DNA of 40,453 nt from positions 1-40,453 of the forward strand of contig JAVYRZ010000003.1 of NCBI GenBank assembly GCA_038729465.1, in the 5' to 3' direction. Positions within the stretch are counted from its first letter, which is position 1, and each line of letters starts with the position of its first letter. Source of the DNA: Thermoplasmata archaeon (lineage in GTDB: Archaea; Thermoplasmatota; Thermoplasmata; Thermoplasmatales; ARK-15). Position numbers and translations under genes: made by a program. The notes beneath the pieces were generated by a model. That model did no database searches. It worked only from the letters and a program-made list of their open reading frames with translations, and was not told the DNA's origin. Below are positions 1 through 7,147 of this stretch, one piece after another.

Positions 1-1761
1 CTTCTTGGTGTTGCTGCAGGGGCATCATTAGCAGGTCCTGGCGCAATACTGTCTTGGATTATCGGCGGAGTAATAGTTTTGTTCATAGCTTTGACCTTTG
101 CAGAAATTTCCAGCGCAGTTCCAAAAAGCGGTGCAATAGTAAGATATCCTCATCTTGCATTAGGTGGATATACAGGATACATAATGAGCTGGGGTTATTT
201 TTTAGGTGCTGCAAGCGTACCCCCGGTTGAAGCAGAAGCAACGTTAACTTACGCATCTACATATATTCCAAACATATTTCATACAGTTGCCGGAGTATCG
301 GTTCTGACCAGTTACGGAATTCTATATGCAATATTGCTCTTGATCGGGTTCTTCTTCCTGAATTATTTCGGGATCAGATTTTTAGGAAAATTTAACACTG
401 TTGCTACATGGTGGAAATTCATCATACCATCATTGACATTTATACTATTGCTGTTTCTATTTAACGGCTCTAACTTTACAGCATACAATGGCTTCTTCCC
501 AACTGGAATATCAAGCATTTTCTTTGCAATACCTGCTGCAGGCATATTATTTTCATATTTGGGATTCAGGCAGGCACTGGAATTTGGTGGTGAAGCTAAA
601 AATCCTAAGAGAGATATCCCGAGAGCAACAGTTTACTCAGTTGTAGCCGCAATTGTTTTATATACTGCACTGCAGATCGTGTTTATCGGCGCTATTAGAT
701 GGAGCGCTGGAGGCGTAGCGCTAGGAGCATGGACTACAATAGGACCAGCTAATGCACTGGGCTCTGCCCCGTTCTTTACGGAATTAAAATACAGTGGTAT
801 TGCAGGAATCGTCGCATTTTCTTATTTCCTGCTAATCGATGCTTGGATCTCTCCGTCCGGAACAGGCTGGATATATGAAGGAAATGCACAGAGAGTTGCT
901 TACGGTATAGCAGCAGACGGAATATTTCCAAAACTATTTCTGAGAGTAACCAATAAATACAGAATACCTCTCTTCGCTTTATTACTATCATTGTTTGTGG
1001 GAATGCTGTTTTTGTTGCCGTTTCCATCATGGTACCTTTTCGTCGGATTTATAACCAGTGCAACCGTGCTTACCTATGTAATTGGCCCACTAGCTTTATA
1101 TGCGTTTAGAAAACACTCTCCAGAACTGAAAAGGCCATATCATCTGAAAGGTGCATCTATAATAGCTCCTATTGCATTTATTGGAGCTGCATTGATAGTT
1201 TACTGGTCTGGAATAAGAACTTTAACTCTCGTATTCTCCACGATATTTGTCGGTATACCTCTGTTCTATTTCTTGTACGGTTCTGCAAAACTGGGATTAT
1301 CAAAAGCATACAGCTATGGAGTGGGAACAATAGGGTTAATTATAGCAATAATAACTGAAATATTTGCATACATCTATGTATTATATCCATCATCATCAAT
1401 ATCTCTATCCGCCAATACTGAATATTTTATAATAGTCTGGCTCATACAAATGATTCTTATAGTAAGCACAACATTAATTACGCAGAGTAAAGTAAAAGCA
1501 GAAGATAAGATCATGTTCAAATCATCATACTGGCTATTGGTACTTATATTTGGATCTTATCTCGTTTCGTACTTTGGAGCTTTCGGATATGCATTTGAGA
1601 TGTATCCAACCGCAACACCGTTACTAGCATTTCCATATGATACGCTATTGATGATAGTAGTCTTTGTGATAGTGTATATAATTGGCTTAAGATCTACATA
1701 TAAAACACTCGATATGACGGCTATAATAGAAGAACAGAAAGAACCTGAATTGTCTGGATAA
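1..1761 (+). CDS. APC-superfamily amino acid permease, 5' end missing
   Basis: The reading frame is open from the first base of the window, so the gene starts upstream; 586 residues are visible. A TTG at 79 is an internal codon, not a start. The protein is a chain of hydrophobic segments (about 12 or more membrane spans). Near its visible start is the glycine/alanine-rich stretch AGPGAILSWIIGG, followed by FAEISSAVPKSGA, the conserved membrane-span-2/3 region of APC amino acid transporters. These carriers import amino acids by proton or cation symport across the cytoplasmic membrane. The exact substrate cannot be read from the sequence. The last roughly 20 residues are charged and probably cytoplasmic. 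The gene ends in a T-rich stretch shared with a convergent small gene. The family call is firm; the specificity is unknown. Confidence 0.85.
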   Translation, partial: LLGVAAGASLAGPGAILSWIIGGVIVLFIALTFAEISSAVPKSGAIVRYPHLALGGYTGYIMSWGYFLGAASVPPVEAEATLTYASTYIPNIFHTVAGVSVLTSYGILYAILLLIGFFFLNYFGIRFLGKFNTVATWWKFIIPSLTFILLLFLFNGSNFTAYNGFFPTGISSIFFAIPAAGILFSYLGFRQALEFGGEAKNPKRDIPRATVYSVVAAIVLYTALQIVFIGAIRWSAGGVALGAWTTIGPANALGSAPFFTELKYSGIAGIVAFSYFLLIDAWISPSGTGWIYEGNAQRVAYGIAADGIFPKLFLRVTNKYRIPLFALLLSLFVGMLFLLPFPSWYLFVGFITSATVLTYVIGPLALYAFRKHSPELKRPYHLKGASIIAPIAFIGAALIVYWSGIRTLTLVFSTIFVGIPLFYFLYGSAKLGLSKAYSYGVGTIGLIIAIITEIFAYIYVLYPSSSISLSANTEYFIIVWLIQMILIVSTTLITQSKVKAEDKIMFKSSYWLLVLIFGSYLVSYFGAFGYAFEMYPTATPLLAFPYDTLLMIVVFVIVYIIGLRSTYKTLDMTAIIEEQKEPELSG

Positions 1762-1790
1762 ACACTTTTTTCCTTTTTTTATTTTTTGAA
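1762..1790. terminator. T-rich bidirectional terminator region
   Basis: Directly after the permease stop come three runs of five to seven T (1766-1771, 1774-1780, 1782-1787) and no strong hairpin. This fits archaeal intrinsic termination on the plus strand. It overlaps the stop codon of the minus-strand gene at 1779, so that gene's transcript must end further left, inside the permease gene. Confidence 0.5.
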
Positions 1791-2006
1791 TATTATCTTA
1801 TCATTTTCTGAAATCTTAAAATTTTCAGAGCGTATGTTTAATAGCATCTTGATCTTAGAAACCTGCTCTGTTATGTATCCGTTCAGATCATCTTTCTTCT
1901 CTTTGTACTCTGGAATTATTCTCTCTGCATAGTTTATGAGAGAGATATGCAGCTTTATCTCGAATTTTTTTTGAGGGTCTAGATCTGTAATATCTACCGT
2001 TTCCAT
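1779..2006 (-). CDS. small hypothetical protein, 75 aa
   Basis: I do not recognise the family. The predicted 75-residue protein starts with ATG at 2006. It is hydrophilic, rich in Lys, Glu, Asp and Ile, and looks mainly helical, with no membrane segment and no Cys. It stands alone between a convergent permease gene and the promoter region of the plus-strand gene at 2200. An AT-rich element lies just upstream, and no ribosome binding site is visible, so a leaderless transcript is likely. The balanced, protein-like composition supports a real gene, but the short length leaves doubt. Confidence 0.55.
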   Translation of the reverse strand: METVDITDLDPQKKFEIKLHISLINYAERIIPEYKEKKDDLNGYITEQVSKIKMLLNIRSENFKISENDKIIFKK

Positions 2007-2199
2007 TTTAAGAAATGTATAATATAATTGATATTTAACATTATCTGTTTTAGGCAGAAAGATCGCTTAGTATAGAAAAGCATATTAATAAAAAGGTTTT
2101 GAATATGAAATACAAAATAACAATTAAGCTCTTAACTTTCATAGAGGTAATTACCACAAAACATTTATTAATTAAGTTGATAATAATGTAAAGTATAGT
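2007..2199. other. 193-bp divergent intergenic region
   Basis: No tRNA, other RNA gene or further ORF could be recognised here. It holds the promoters of the flanking divergent genes and two short palindromes: TTAAG-CT-CTTAA at 2124-2135 and GGTAATTACC at 2146-2155. Confidence 0.5.
2164..2173 (+). promoter_or_regulatory. TATA box of the zinc-ribbon protein gene
   Basis: TTTATTAATT is centred about 32 nt before the ATG at 2200. Transcription would start about 5 nt before the ATG, giving a leaderless or near-leaderless mRNA. The perfect palindrome GGTAATTACC lies 8 nt upstream of it. Confidence 0.5.
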
Positions 2200-3027
2200 A
2201 TGAATACAGAATATCTGATAATATTGATAGTTGCGATATTAATTGCGGTCCCCATAATATCTTATGAAGCAATAATGATTATTAGGAAGATTAAGAAAAG
2301 AGAGCTTTCAGAAGATACAAATATTGAAGATAGAGCTTACAATTTACTAAAATCGACTGAAAGCCTCAATAATATCATGAAAGAACGGGGCTATGATGTA
2401 GCTTCAATTGAGAGTATACTTGACGAAGCCAGATCTGAATATTCGAATAAGAGTTACTCTAAGGTTATAGGATTATGCAGTGAAGCTCGCAGGCTCATAA
2501 GCAGATTAAATGCTGAAAATGTAGAACATGCTAAAAGCCAGCAGGTAAGTCCACAGGTAGAGGAAGAAATAAAAAAAGTGGCAGAAATCAAAGTGGAGCA
2601 GAAAGAAGTTCTTTCTCCAACATATGAGCTTAAAAAGAAATTTCCAGAAAACTATCTGTCTGCAAAATTTTCTATAAATATGGTCGAAAGCAAAATTGGC
2701 AATGTTGAAGATCAAAATACTAAAAATGCAGCATTGCAAATGCTGGAAATTGCCAAAAAAGATTTTATGGATCAGAACTATACAGAAGCACTAAAATATT
2801 CAGTTAAAGCAGACAAAATTTTAGAAAATGAAAAAGCACCTGCGGCAATAGACGATGCAGAGATATTAAGGTGCCCAGAATGTGGAAGCATCATAAACGA
2901 AAACGATAAATTTTGCTGGAACTGTGGCGCTAAGATTGTGTTTCAATATCTTTGTCCTGTATGTCAGAAAGAGGTAAAGCCTGATGATAAATTCTGCAGG
3001 AATTGTGGAGCAAAGCTGAGCCAATGA
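2200..3027 (+). CDS. membrane-anchored protein with two C-terminal zinc ribbons
   Basis: The 275-residue protein has one N-terminal membrane span (about residues 4-25), then a basic stretch and a long charged, helical middle region. The end carries two zinc ribbons of the pattern CxxC-x(11)-CxxC: CPECG...CWNCG and CPVCQ...CRNCG. The topology is probably a short outside N-terminus with the helical domain and ribbons in the cytoplasm. No catalytic motif is seen. It overlaps the next gene by ATGA (3024-3027), so the two are co-translated. Zinc ribbons of this type mediate protein-protein or nucleic-acid contacts; the function here is unknown. The architecture recalls the C-terminal part of the giant protein at 32112-36491. 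Confidence 0.8.
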   Translation: MNTEYLIILIVAILIAVPIISYEAIMIIRKIKKRELSEDTNIEDRAYNLLKSTESLNNIMKERGYDVASIESILDEARSEYSNKSYSKVIGLCSEARRLISRLNAENVEHAKSQQVSPQVEEEIKKVAEIKVEQKEVLSPTYELKKKFPENYLSAKFSINMVESKIGNVEDQNTKNAALQMLEIAKKDFMDQNYTEALKYSVKADKILENEKAPAAIDDAEILRCPECGSIINENDKFCWNCGAKIVFQYLCPVCQKEVKPDDKFCRNCGAKLSQ

Positions 3028-3401
3028 AAATAGTATCTAGATATCTTGGATTGTTGTTACTGGTTTTAGGTATAGTGATTCTTTTTATTGCAATAGCATC
3101 AGGCGCAGTTAACTTTGGTATCTTTTTGATCTTTCCTGTGCTGTGGGGCACCGGGGCGCTGGCGGCACTGAGCTTTATACTTATTTTTCTCGGAATTATT
3201 ATTTTATTTATTTCAGTTCCTTATGAAAGCATGGAATTTGATAATAGTAAAAACAGGGTAAAGTCTAAATTTGGAGGGTTTGTATTGGTTGGGCCATTTC
3301 CCATTGTATTTGGCTCAGATAAGAAAATAGTGTATATTTCCATTGTGCTGTTGATCTTATTTATTATCTTATTAGAACTCTATCTTTTTTTTAGATTTTA
3401 A
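3024..3401 (+). CDS. DUF131 family membrane protein
   Basis: Starting at the ATG at 3024, which overlaps the upstream stop (ATGA), gives 125 residues. The frame extends to a GTG-type start at 3003, but that would overlap the upstream gene by 25 nt. There are three hydrophobic segments: two near the N-terminus and one at the C-terminus. Between them is FGGFVLVGPFPIVFGSDKK, the hallmark of the archaeal DUF131 (TIGR00304) family of small membrane proteins. The function of this family is unknown. It is in an operon with the zinc-ribbon membrane protein. Its 3' end overlaps the convergent coiled-coil gene by 30 nt. Confidence 0.85.
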   Translation: MKIVSRYLGLLLLVLGIVILFIAIASGAVNFGIFLIFPVLWGTGALAALSFILIFLGIIILFISVPYESMEFDNSKNRVKSKFGGFVLVGPFPIVFGSDKKIVYISIVLLILFIILLELYLFFRF

Positions 3402-4151
3402 AATTTCGAGAGCATCATCATATTTTTCTTCAATCTCTTCTGGATTATCTTTTATGCTGTAATTATCACTATTTGTATCTCCTTTCAGTTCTATTATCTT
3501 ATCCCTCATATTCTTAATTTCTAAACTTAATTTGTCTATCTTATCGCGTATAATGTTAAATTCTTCTTTTTTTCTGGCCAACATATCATTGATGCCCTCA
3601 ATCTGCAATTTTACAACATCTATTTTTTTGTTTAACTCTTTTATGTTCTCAATACTTGCAAGCACGATCTTGTGCTCTTCATCAGCACTTTTCTTAAGCT
3701 CTTCAATATCCATTTTTTCAGGTATTTCAATGTTTTGTTCAGGAACAGTAGAATCCAGCATTTTACTCAGCGCTCTTATCTGCTCAATGATCCTGTTTTC
3801 TTCTGAAACAGAATGATAACTGGTTTGAAGCTCTAGCTCTAATTTTTCATACTCTTTTTTTAATGTTTCAAAGTTATTATCGAGGCTACTATTTTTCCTG
3901 TTTGACTGAATTTGATCCTTTACCTTTCTGTTAAAAAGATCTCTTCTGCTCTTGTGCAGATTAAGATTTGCATAAACTTCATCTTTTTGTTTTATAAGTT
4001 CATCGAATTTCTCAAATAATTCATCTTTCTTTGTATAAAACTCTTCGATCTCTTTTTTTATGAATTCTGATTTCTCAAAAAGCCGATCTCTTTTCTGTAG
4101 ATTGGATCTGTAAATCTGCTCGGCGTTATGTAACTCTAAATCTTCACTCAT
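3372..4151 (-). CDS. coiled-coil protein (COG1340-like)
   Basis: The 259-residue protein is almost entirely heptad-like and very rich in Glu, Lys, Ile and Leu. It has no membrane span and no catalytic motif. Two long coiled-coil segments (about residues 5-120 and 145-225) are separated by a short Pro-containing linker (STVPEQNIEIPEK). It resembles archaeal coiled-coil proteins of COG1340, whose function is unknown, though any coiled coil could resemble these. It is the last gene of a five-gene minus-strand operon, and its start overlaps the end of the ComB-like gene by 8 nt. The coiled-coil call is firm; the family is tentative. Confidence 0.75.
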   Translation of the reverse strand: MSEDLELHNAEQIYRSNLQKRDRLFEKSEFIKKEIEEFYTKKDELFEKFDELIKQKDEVYANLNLHKSRRDLFNRKVKDQIQSNRKNSSLDNNFETLKKEYEKLELELQTSYHSVSEENRIIEQIRALSKMLDSTVPEQNIEIPEKMDIEELKKSADEEHKIVLASIENIKELNKKIDVVKLQIEGINDMLARKKEEFNIIRDKIDKLSLEIKNMRDKIIELKGDTNSDNYSIKDNPEEIEEKYDDALEILKSKKKIEF

Positions 4152-4791
4152 TTTTATATATCACCCCTCCTTTATATATAGGCACAAAATCAATGATGTT
4201 GTTTTTCAAACAAAACAGCATGTCCTCTTCCGCATCAAGTTCTCTTAGCCGATCTGCACTTTCAGAGCTCAGAATATCATTTTTGATCTGGTCATAGTCT
4301 ACATTATCTTTATTGATTAAAGATACAATATATTCTGCACACTTAAAGTCTTCAACAGAATAGAGATCTTTTCTATTTGCAGCAATTAACGCAACATCAC
4401 TTTCATTTTTAAGTTTTTGAGAAACAGCATAGGCATTTAAAAAAGAGGCAAAATACACTTTTTCAGCCCTGATATTTTGCAGTACTCTTGTGCCATTGGT
4501 AGATACAAATATTATAATCTTATCTTTAAGGTCATGAGCATTATACTCTACTGGCGAATTTCCAAACTCAAACTCAGGCACCTTAATACCATCTTTCTCC
4601 CCTGCTAAAATTGCATTTTTATATTTTTGGGAAAGCGCATATGCCTCTTCCACAGTTGCTGCAGGAACTATGTAAGAGACTCCTTTTTTTAACATGACTA
4701 GTATACTTGAGGTAGCTCTAAAAACATCTATTAATACTGCGATATCATGAAATCTGGAATTTAGTTTATTTCCGTCAATGATCTCGATCAT
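4144..4791 (-). CDS. comB: ComB-family phosphatase (2-phosphosulfolactate phosphatase-like)
   Basis: The 215-residue protein matches the 2-phosphosulfolactate phosphatase family along its length: LIDVFRATSS near the start, then GEKDGIKVPEFEFGNSPVEY, then FVSTNGTRVL, then AANRKD. In methanogens the family removes phosphate from 2-phosphosulfolactate during coenzyme M synthesis, using Mg2+. Homologues also occur in organisms without coenzyme M, where the substrate is not settled. No other coenzyme M gene is visible here, so the family call is firm and the substrate open. It overlaps the JAMM gene upstream by 4 nt and the coiled-coil gene downstream by 8 nt, so it is translationally coupled in the operon. 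Confidence 0.82.
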   Translation of the reverse strand: MIEIIDGNKLNSRFHDIAVLIDVFRATSSILVMLKKGVSYIVPAATVEEAYALSQKYKNAILAGEKDGIKVPEFEFGNSPVEYNAHDLKDKIIIFVSTNGTRVLQNIRAEKVYFASFLNAYAVSQKLKNESDVALIAANRKDLYSVEDFKCAEYIVSLINKDNVDYDQIKNDILSSESADRLRELDAEEDMLFCLKNNIIDFVPIYKGGVIYKNE

Positions 4792-5150
4792 ATCAGCTCA
4801 ACCTCTATTCTGTTTCCATTTCTGTCATAGGCACTGAAATTTGTGATATCATATGGATAACCTACAATTATATGCAACTTTCCAGTTTTGGAAAACAGGT
4901 TTAAATCTGCTTCAGAAGGAAGTGTCACACCGGACGGATGCGAATGTACAGTACCTACAATCGTGAAATCGATAGGTTTCATATGCAGCTGATACATAGC
5001 GCTTCTAGAGCTTGATATAGTACCCGGCAACATAACAATTTCATATACAATATCGTATTTCATTCTCAAAAATGCCGCAAACTCATTTGGATATGTGTCT
5101 TTTGAAGCCTCGCATATCAGCCTCATCACATCTTTTTTTATTTTAAACAT
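4788..5150 (-). CDS. JAMM/MPN+ metalloprotease, stand-alone
   Basis: The 120-residue protein is a single JAMM (JAB1/MPN+) domain with a complete active site: Glu23 (PNEFAAF), then His69-Ser-His71 followed by seven residues, Ser79 and Asp82 (HSHPSG...PSEAD). These residues bind one Zn2+. Family members cleave isopeptide bonds of ubiquitin or of archaeal ubiquitin-like SAMPs (desampylases); some cut other small-protein or amide substrates. There is no extra domain and no signal peptide, so it is cytoplasmic. It lies 2 nt downstream of the NAD kinase gene and overlaps the ComB-like gene, so it belongs to the operon. The substrate is not readable from sequence. Confidence 0.9.
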   Translation of the reverse strand: MFKIKKDVMRLICEASKDTYPNEFAAFLRMKYDIVYEIVMLPGTISSSRSAMYQLHMKPIDFTIVGTVHSHPSGVTLPSEADLNLFSKTGKLHIIVGYPYDITNFSAYDRNGNRIEVELI

Positions 5151-5152
5151 AC

Positions 5153-5956
5153 TCAGATCATTTTCTCTCTAAATTTTCTAAAATAATCCCTGGAAAACCT
5201 TATGAATTCTGCTCGGTTTTCAGATACAGTTAACCGGATCTTATCTTTATCAGACACAACAATCTGTTGCTGGCCATCCAATACAAGCAGACTATTTTTG
5301 TTCATGTCCAGCAAATGTACATCAATAACCGCGTTGCTGGGCACAATATGCGATCTCGCACCCAGCTTAAATGGGGCAATATGTGTTATTTCAAACGCGT
5401 CCAGCCGCGGGTCTACAATAGGGCCTCCAGCACTTAATGCATATGATGTAGACCCTGTAGGAGTAGCTATGATAATTCCATCTGCTCTCAAATCTTCTGC
5501 AAGCTCATCATTTACGTAAATTGCATAAGATCTTATCTTGGCTATGTCCACTGTATGTAATACTACCTCATTAGTGCAATCTAATAGCCTTTTGTCATTT
5601 AGCATTACTTTTATCTTAGTTCTTGAATCAATCGTATAATTTCCAGATAGCAAGCGATCCATGCATCGTTCTAGATCTACAGGTATGGTTTCAGTCAAAA
5701 ATCCAACTTTTCCAACATTGATCGAAAAAATTTTACCCTTCGCATTTTGCAGAGTTCTTAGTACGGTACCATCACCCCCTACAGTGATGATTATATCTGT
5801 ATCTATCTTTTCTAGAGGAATTCCATCCAATTTTAATTTTTTTGCAGTATGTAATTCTAGTGTAACATCTGCCCGACTCTTTAAATAATCATATACTTCT
5901 TTTACCACCTCTACACTTTTTTCGAACTCTGGTTTGCCTACTATTACAAATTTCAT
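5153..5956 (-). CDS. nadK: NAD kinase
   Basis: This enzyme phosphorylates NAD to NADP with ATP or polyphosphate. The predicted 267-residue protein carries the GGDGT motif (residues 60-64), NVGKVGFLTE, the conserved NE in CTNEVVLH, and RADGIIIATPTGSTSYALSA, which together bind NAD and place the catalytic Asp. I chose the ATG at 5956. It gives the expected N-terminus (MKFVIVGKP) and is preceded by AGGTGAT at good spacing. A start at 5989 is possible but would overlap the upstream gene. It sits 4 nt after the inositol-monophosphatase-family gene; in some methanogens these two enzymes are fused as one NADP phosphatase/NAD kinase. Confidence 0.93.
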   Translation of the reverse strand: MKFVIVGKPEFEKSVEVVKEVYDYLKSRADVTLELHTAKKLKLDGIPLEKIDTDIIITVGGDGTVLRTLQNAKGKIFSINVGKVGFLTETIPVDLERCMDRLLSGNYTIDSRTKIKVMLNDKRLLDCTNEVVLHTVDIAKIRSYAIYVNDELAEDLRADGIIIATPTGSTSYALSAGGPIVDPRLDAFEITHIAPFKLGARSHIVPSNAVIDVHLLDMNKNSLLVLDGQQQIVVSDKDKIRLTVSENRAEFIRFSRDYFRKFREKMI

Positions 5957-5960
5957 CAGA

Positions 5961-6755
5961 TCACCTGGCCCTGTTTTTAAATATCTCAAATTTATCTATA
6001 AATGTTGTGTTTGAAACCGCTATGGCATTTTTTCGCTCTTTCAGGTCAAAGTTCATGTTCATTATATTACCCATTCCATCAAATACTTCTCCACCAGATT
6101 CTCTCACTATCAATGAGCTTGCGGCAATATCTATTATTCTCAGAATCTGATAAGGATAGTTATCATATATAAACATATCTGCAGTCCCTTCTGCTACCAT
6201 TATCATCTCAAGCGAGGAACAACCCATGGCTCTTACTCTTCTGCCATATTTTATTATGTTGTATATCTCTTCAGATACCTGATTTCCTATGTTTGCAACA
6301 AATAACAGTTCTCCGTTGTTTTTCTTAACACTAAGTTTTCTTTTTTCAAAATAAGCACCTTTTCCCTTTTCTGCCCAGTATGATTTTCCAGTAACTATAT
6401 TCATTACTACTGCTTCTGTCGCAGATATGAGATCATTTTTGGCTATTGCCATAGATATAGAAAAATAAGGAATATTATGTTCAGCATTGTAGGTTCCATC
6501 CACAGGATCTACGACCAGTGTCTCAGCATACCCTCTATCTAGATATCCATACTCTTCACTTAATATATTAATAGGCAAATTTTTTTCTTGAACATACTTA
6601 AATACTTCCTGTTCTGCCACAAGGTCTATTCTGGAAGTTGGCGTTCCGTCTGCACCCATTTTTACAATATCCCCAGAATGCTCATAGTTTTTTTCTAAAA
6701 ACTCCAGAGTTGCACTGCGTGCTTCATTAGCAATGTTTATGAGATCTTTAATCAT
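5961..6755 (-). CDS. inositol monophosphatase/FBPase-IV/NADP phosphatase family enzyme
   Basis: The 264-residue Mg2+-dependent sugar phosphatase of the inositol monophosphatase fold has metal ligands in LSEE (Glu67-Glu68) and DPVDGT (residues 83-88), plus the later Asp in IIDIAAS. Archaeal members hydrolyse inositol-1-phosphate and fructose-1,6-bisphosphate, and some hydrolyse NADP. It is the first gene of the five-gene operon and directly precedes NAD kinase. That favours a role in NADP turnover, while gluconeogenic FBPase or inositol lipid synthesis remain possible. The ATG at 6755 follows an AT-rich promoter element about 36 nt upstream. Confidence 0.88.
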   Translation of the reverse strand: MIKDLINIANEARSATLEFLEKNYEHSGDIVKMGADGTPTSRIDLVAEQEVFKYVQEKNLPINILSEEYGYLDRGYAETLVVDPVDGTYNAEHNIPYFSISMAIAKNDLISATEAVVMNIVTGKSYWAEKGKGAYFEKRKLSVKKNNGELLFVANIGNQVSEEIYNIIKYGRRVRAMGCSSLEMIMVAEGTADMFIYDNYPYQILRIIDIAASSLIVRESGGEVFDGMGNIMNMNFDLKERKNAIAVSNTTFIDKFEIFKNRAR

Positions 6756-6784
6756 TATTTGGTCACAGACCTTATAAGCAAAAT

Positions 6785-6797
6785 CTTATTATTTAAT
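6785..6797 (-). promoter_or_regulatory. TATA box of the IMPase-nadK-JAMM-comB operon
   Basis: On the minus strand ATTAAATAATAAG is centred about 36 nt before the ATG at 6755, predicting a leader of about 10 nt. GGTC-ACA-GACC (6761-6771), a short perfect inverted repeat, would lie at the transcription start and could be an operator; the arms are only 4 bp. Confidence 0.4.
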
Positions 6798-6837
6798 TTT
6801 TCCAGAATATTTTTGAAAAAGCCGAAATATTTCAAAA

Positions 6838-6849
6838 TTTTTAAATAAT
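6838..6849 (+). promoter_or_regulatory. TATA box of the PRC-barrel gene
   Basis: TTTTTAAATAAT is centred about 38 nt before the ATG at 6882, predicting a leader of roughly 12 nt. It lies back to back with the TATA box of the divergent operon. Confidence 0.45.
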
Positions 6850-6881
6850 AGTAATCAAATACCCTCCATAAAGGGATACCT

Positions 6882-7142
6882 ATGATGACTGAAGTTACTG
6901 AACTTGTGGGATTGGAAATTTATACAGATAAAGGATATTTACTGGGAACTATTGAAGATGTATCTATGGACGTGGATATTCAGAGTGTCGCAGGATTATA
7001 TGTGAGCAAGACAAATCCATTACTGGTAGAAGATGGAGTGCCAGTTCTTGTACCTTATAGATGGGTAAAATCGGTAGGAGACGTAATATTGTTAAAAAAG
7101 TTTCCTTCTTATGTACCATTAACCTCTTCTGAAAAAGCATAA
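6882..7142 (+). CDS. stand-alone PRC-barrel protein
   Basis: The 86-residue protein is a single PRC-barrel beta-barrel domain: the typical opening LVGLEIYTDKGYLLGTIEDV, a middle LYV segment, and VLVPYRWVKSVGDVILL near the end. There are no membrane spans or other domains. PRC-barrel proteins bind RNA (RimM), act in photosynthetic reaction centres or, in archaea, act as cell-division factors (CdpB-type) that work with SepF and FtsZ. FtsZ is encoded in this window, but 24 kb away. Two ATG codons follow each other (6882 and 6885). The gene is a single-gene unit, convergent with gltX with a 5-nt gap. The fold is firm; the role is open. Confidence 0.85.
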   Translation: MMTEVTELVGLEIYTDKGYLLGTIEDVSMDVDIQSVAGLYVSKTNPLLVEDGVPVLVPYRWVKSVGDVILLKKFPSYVPLTSSEKA

Positions 7143-7147
7143 TATTT

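Noticed and set aside
5957-5989. Longer N-terminus for NAD kinase
   Set aside because: It would overlap the upstream phosphatase gene; the ATG at 5956 has a ribosome binding site and the usual family start.
6861-6874. CCCT...AGGG inverted repeat before the PRC-barrel gene
   Set aside because: The arms are only 4 bp with a 6-nt spacer; too weak to call an operator.
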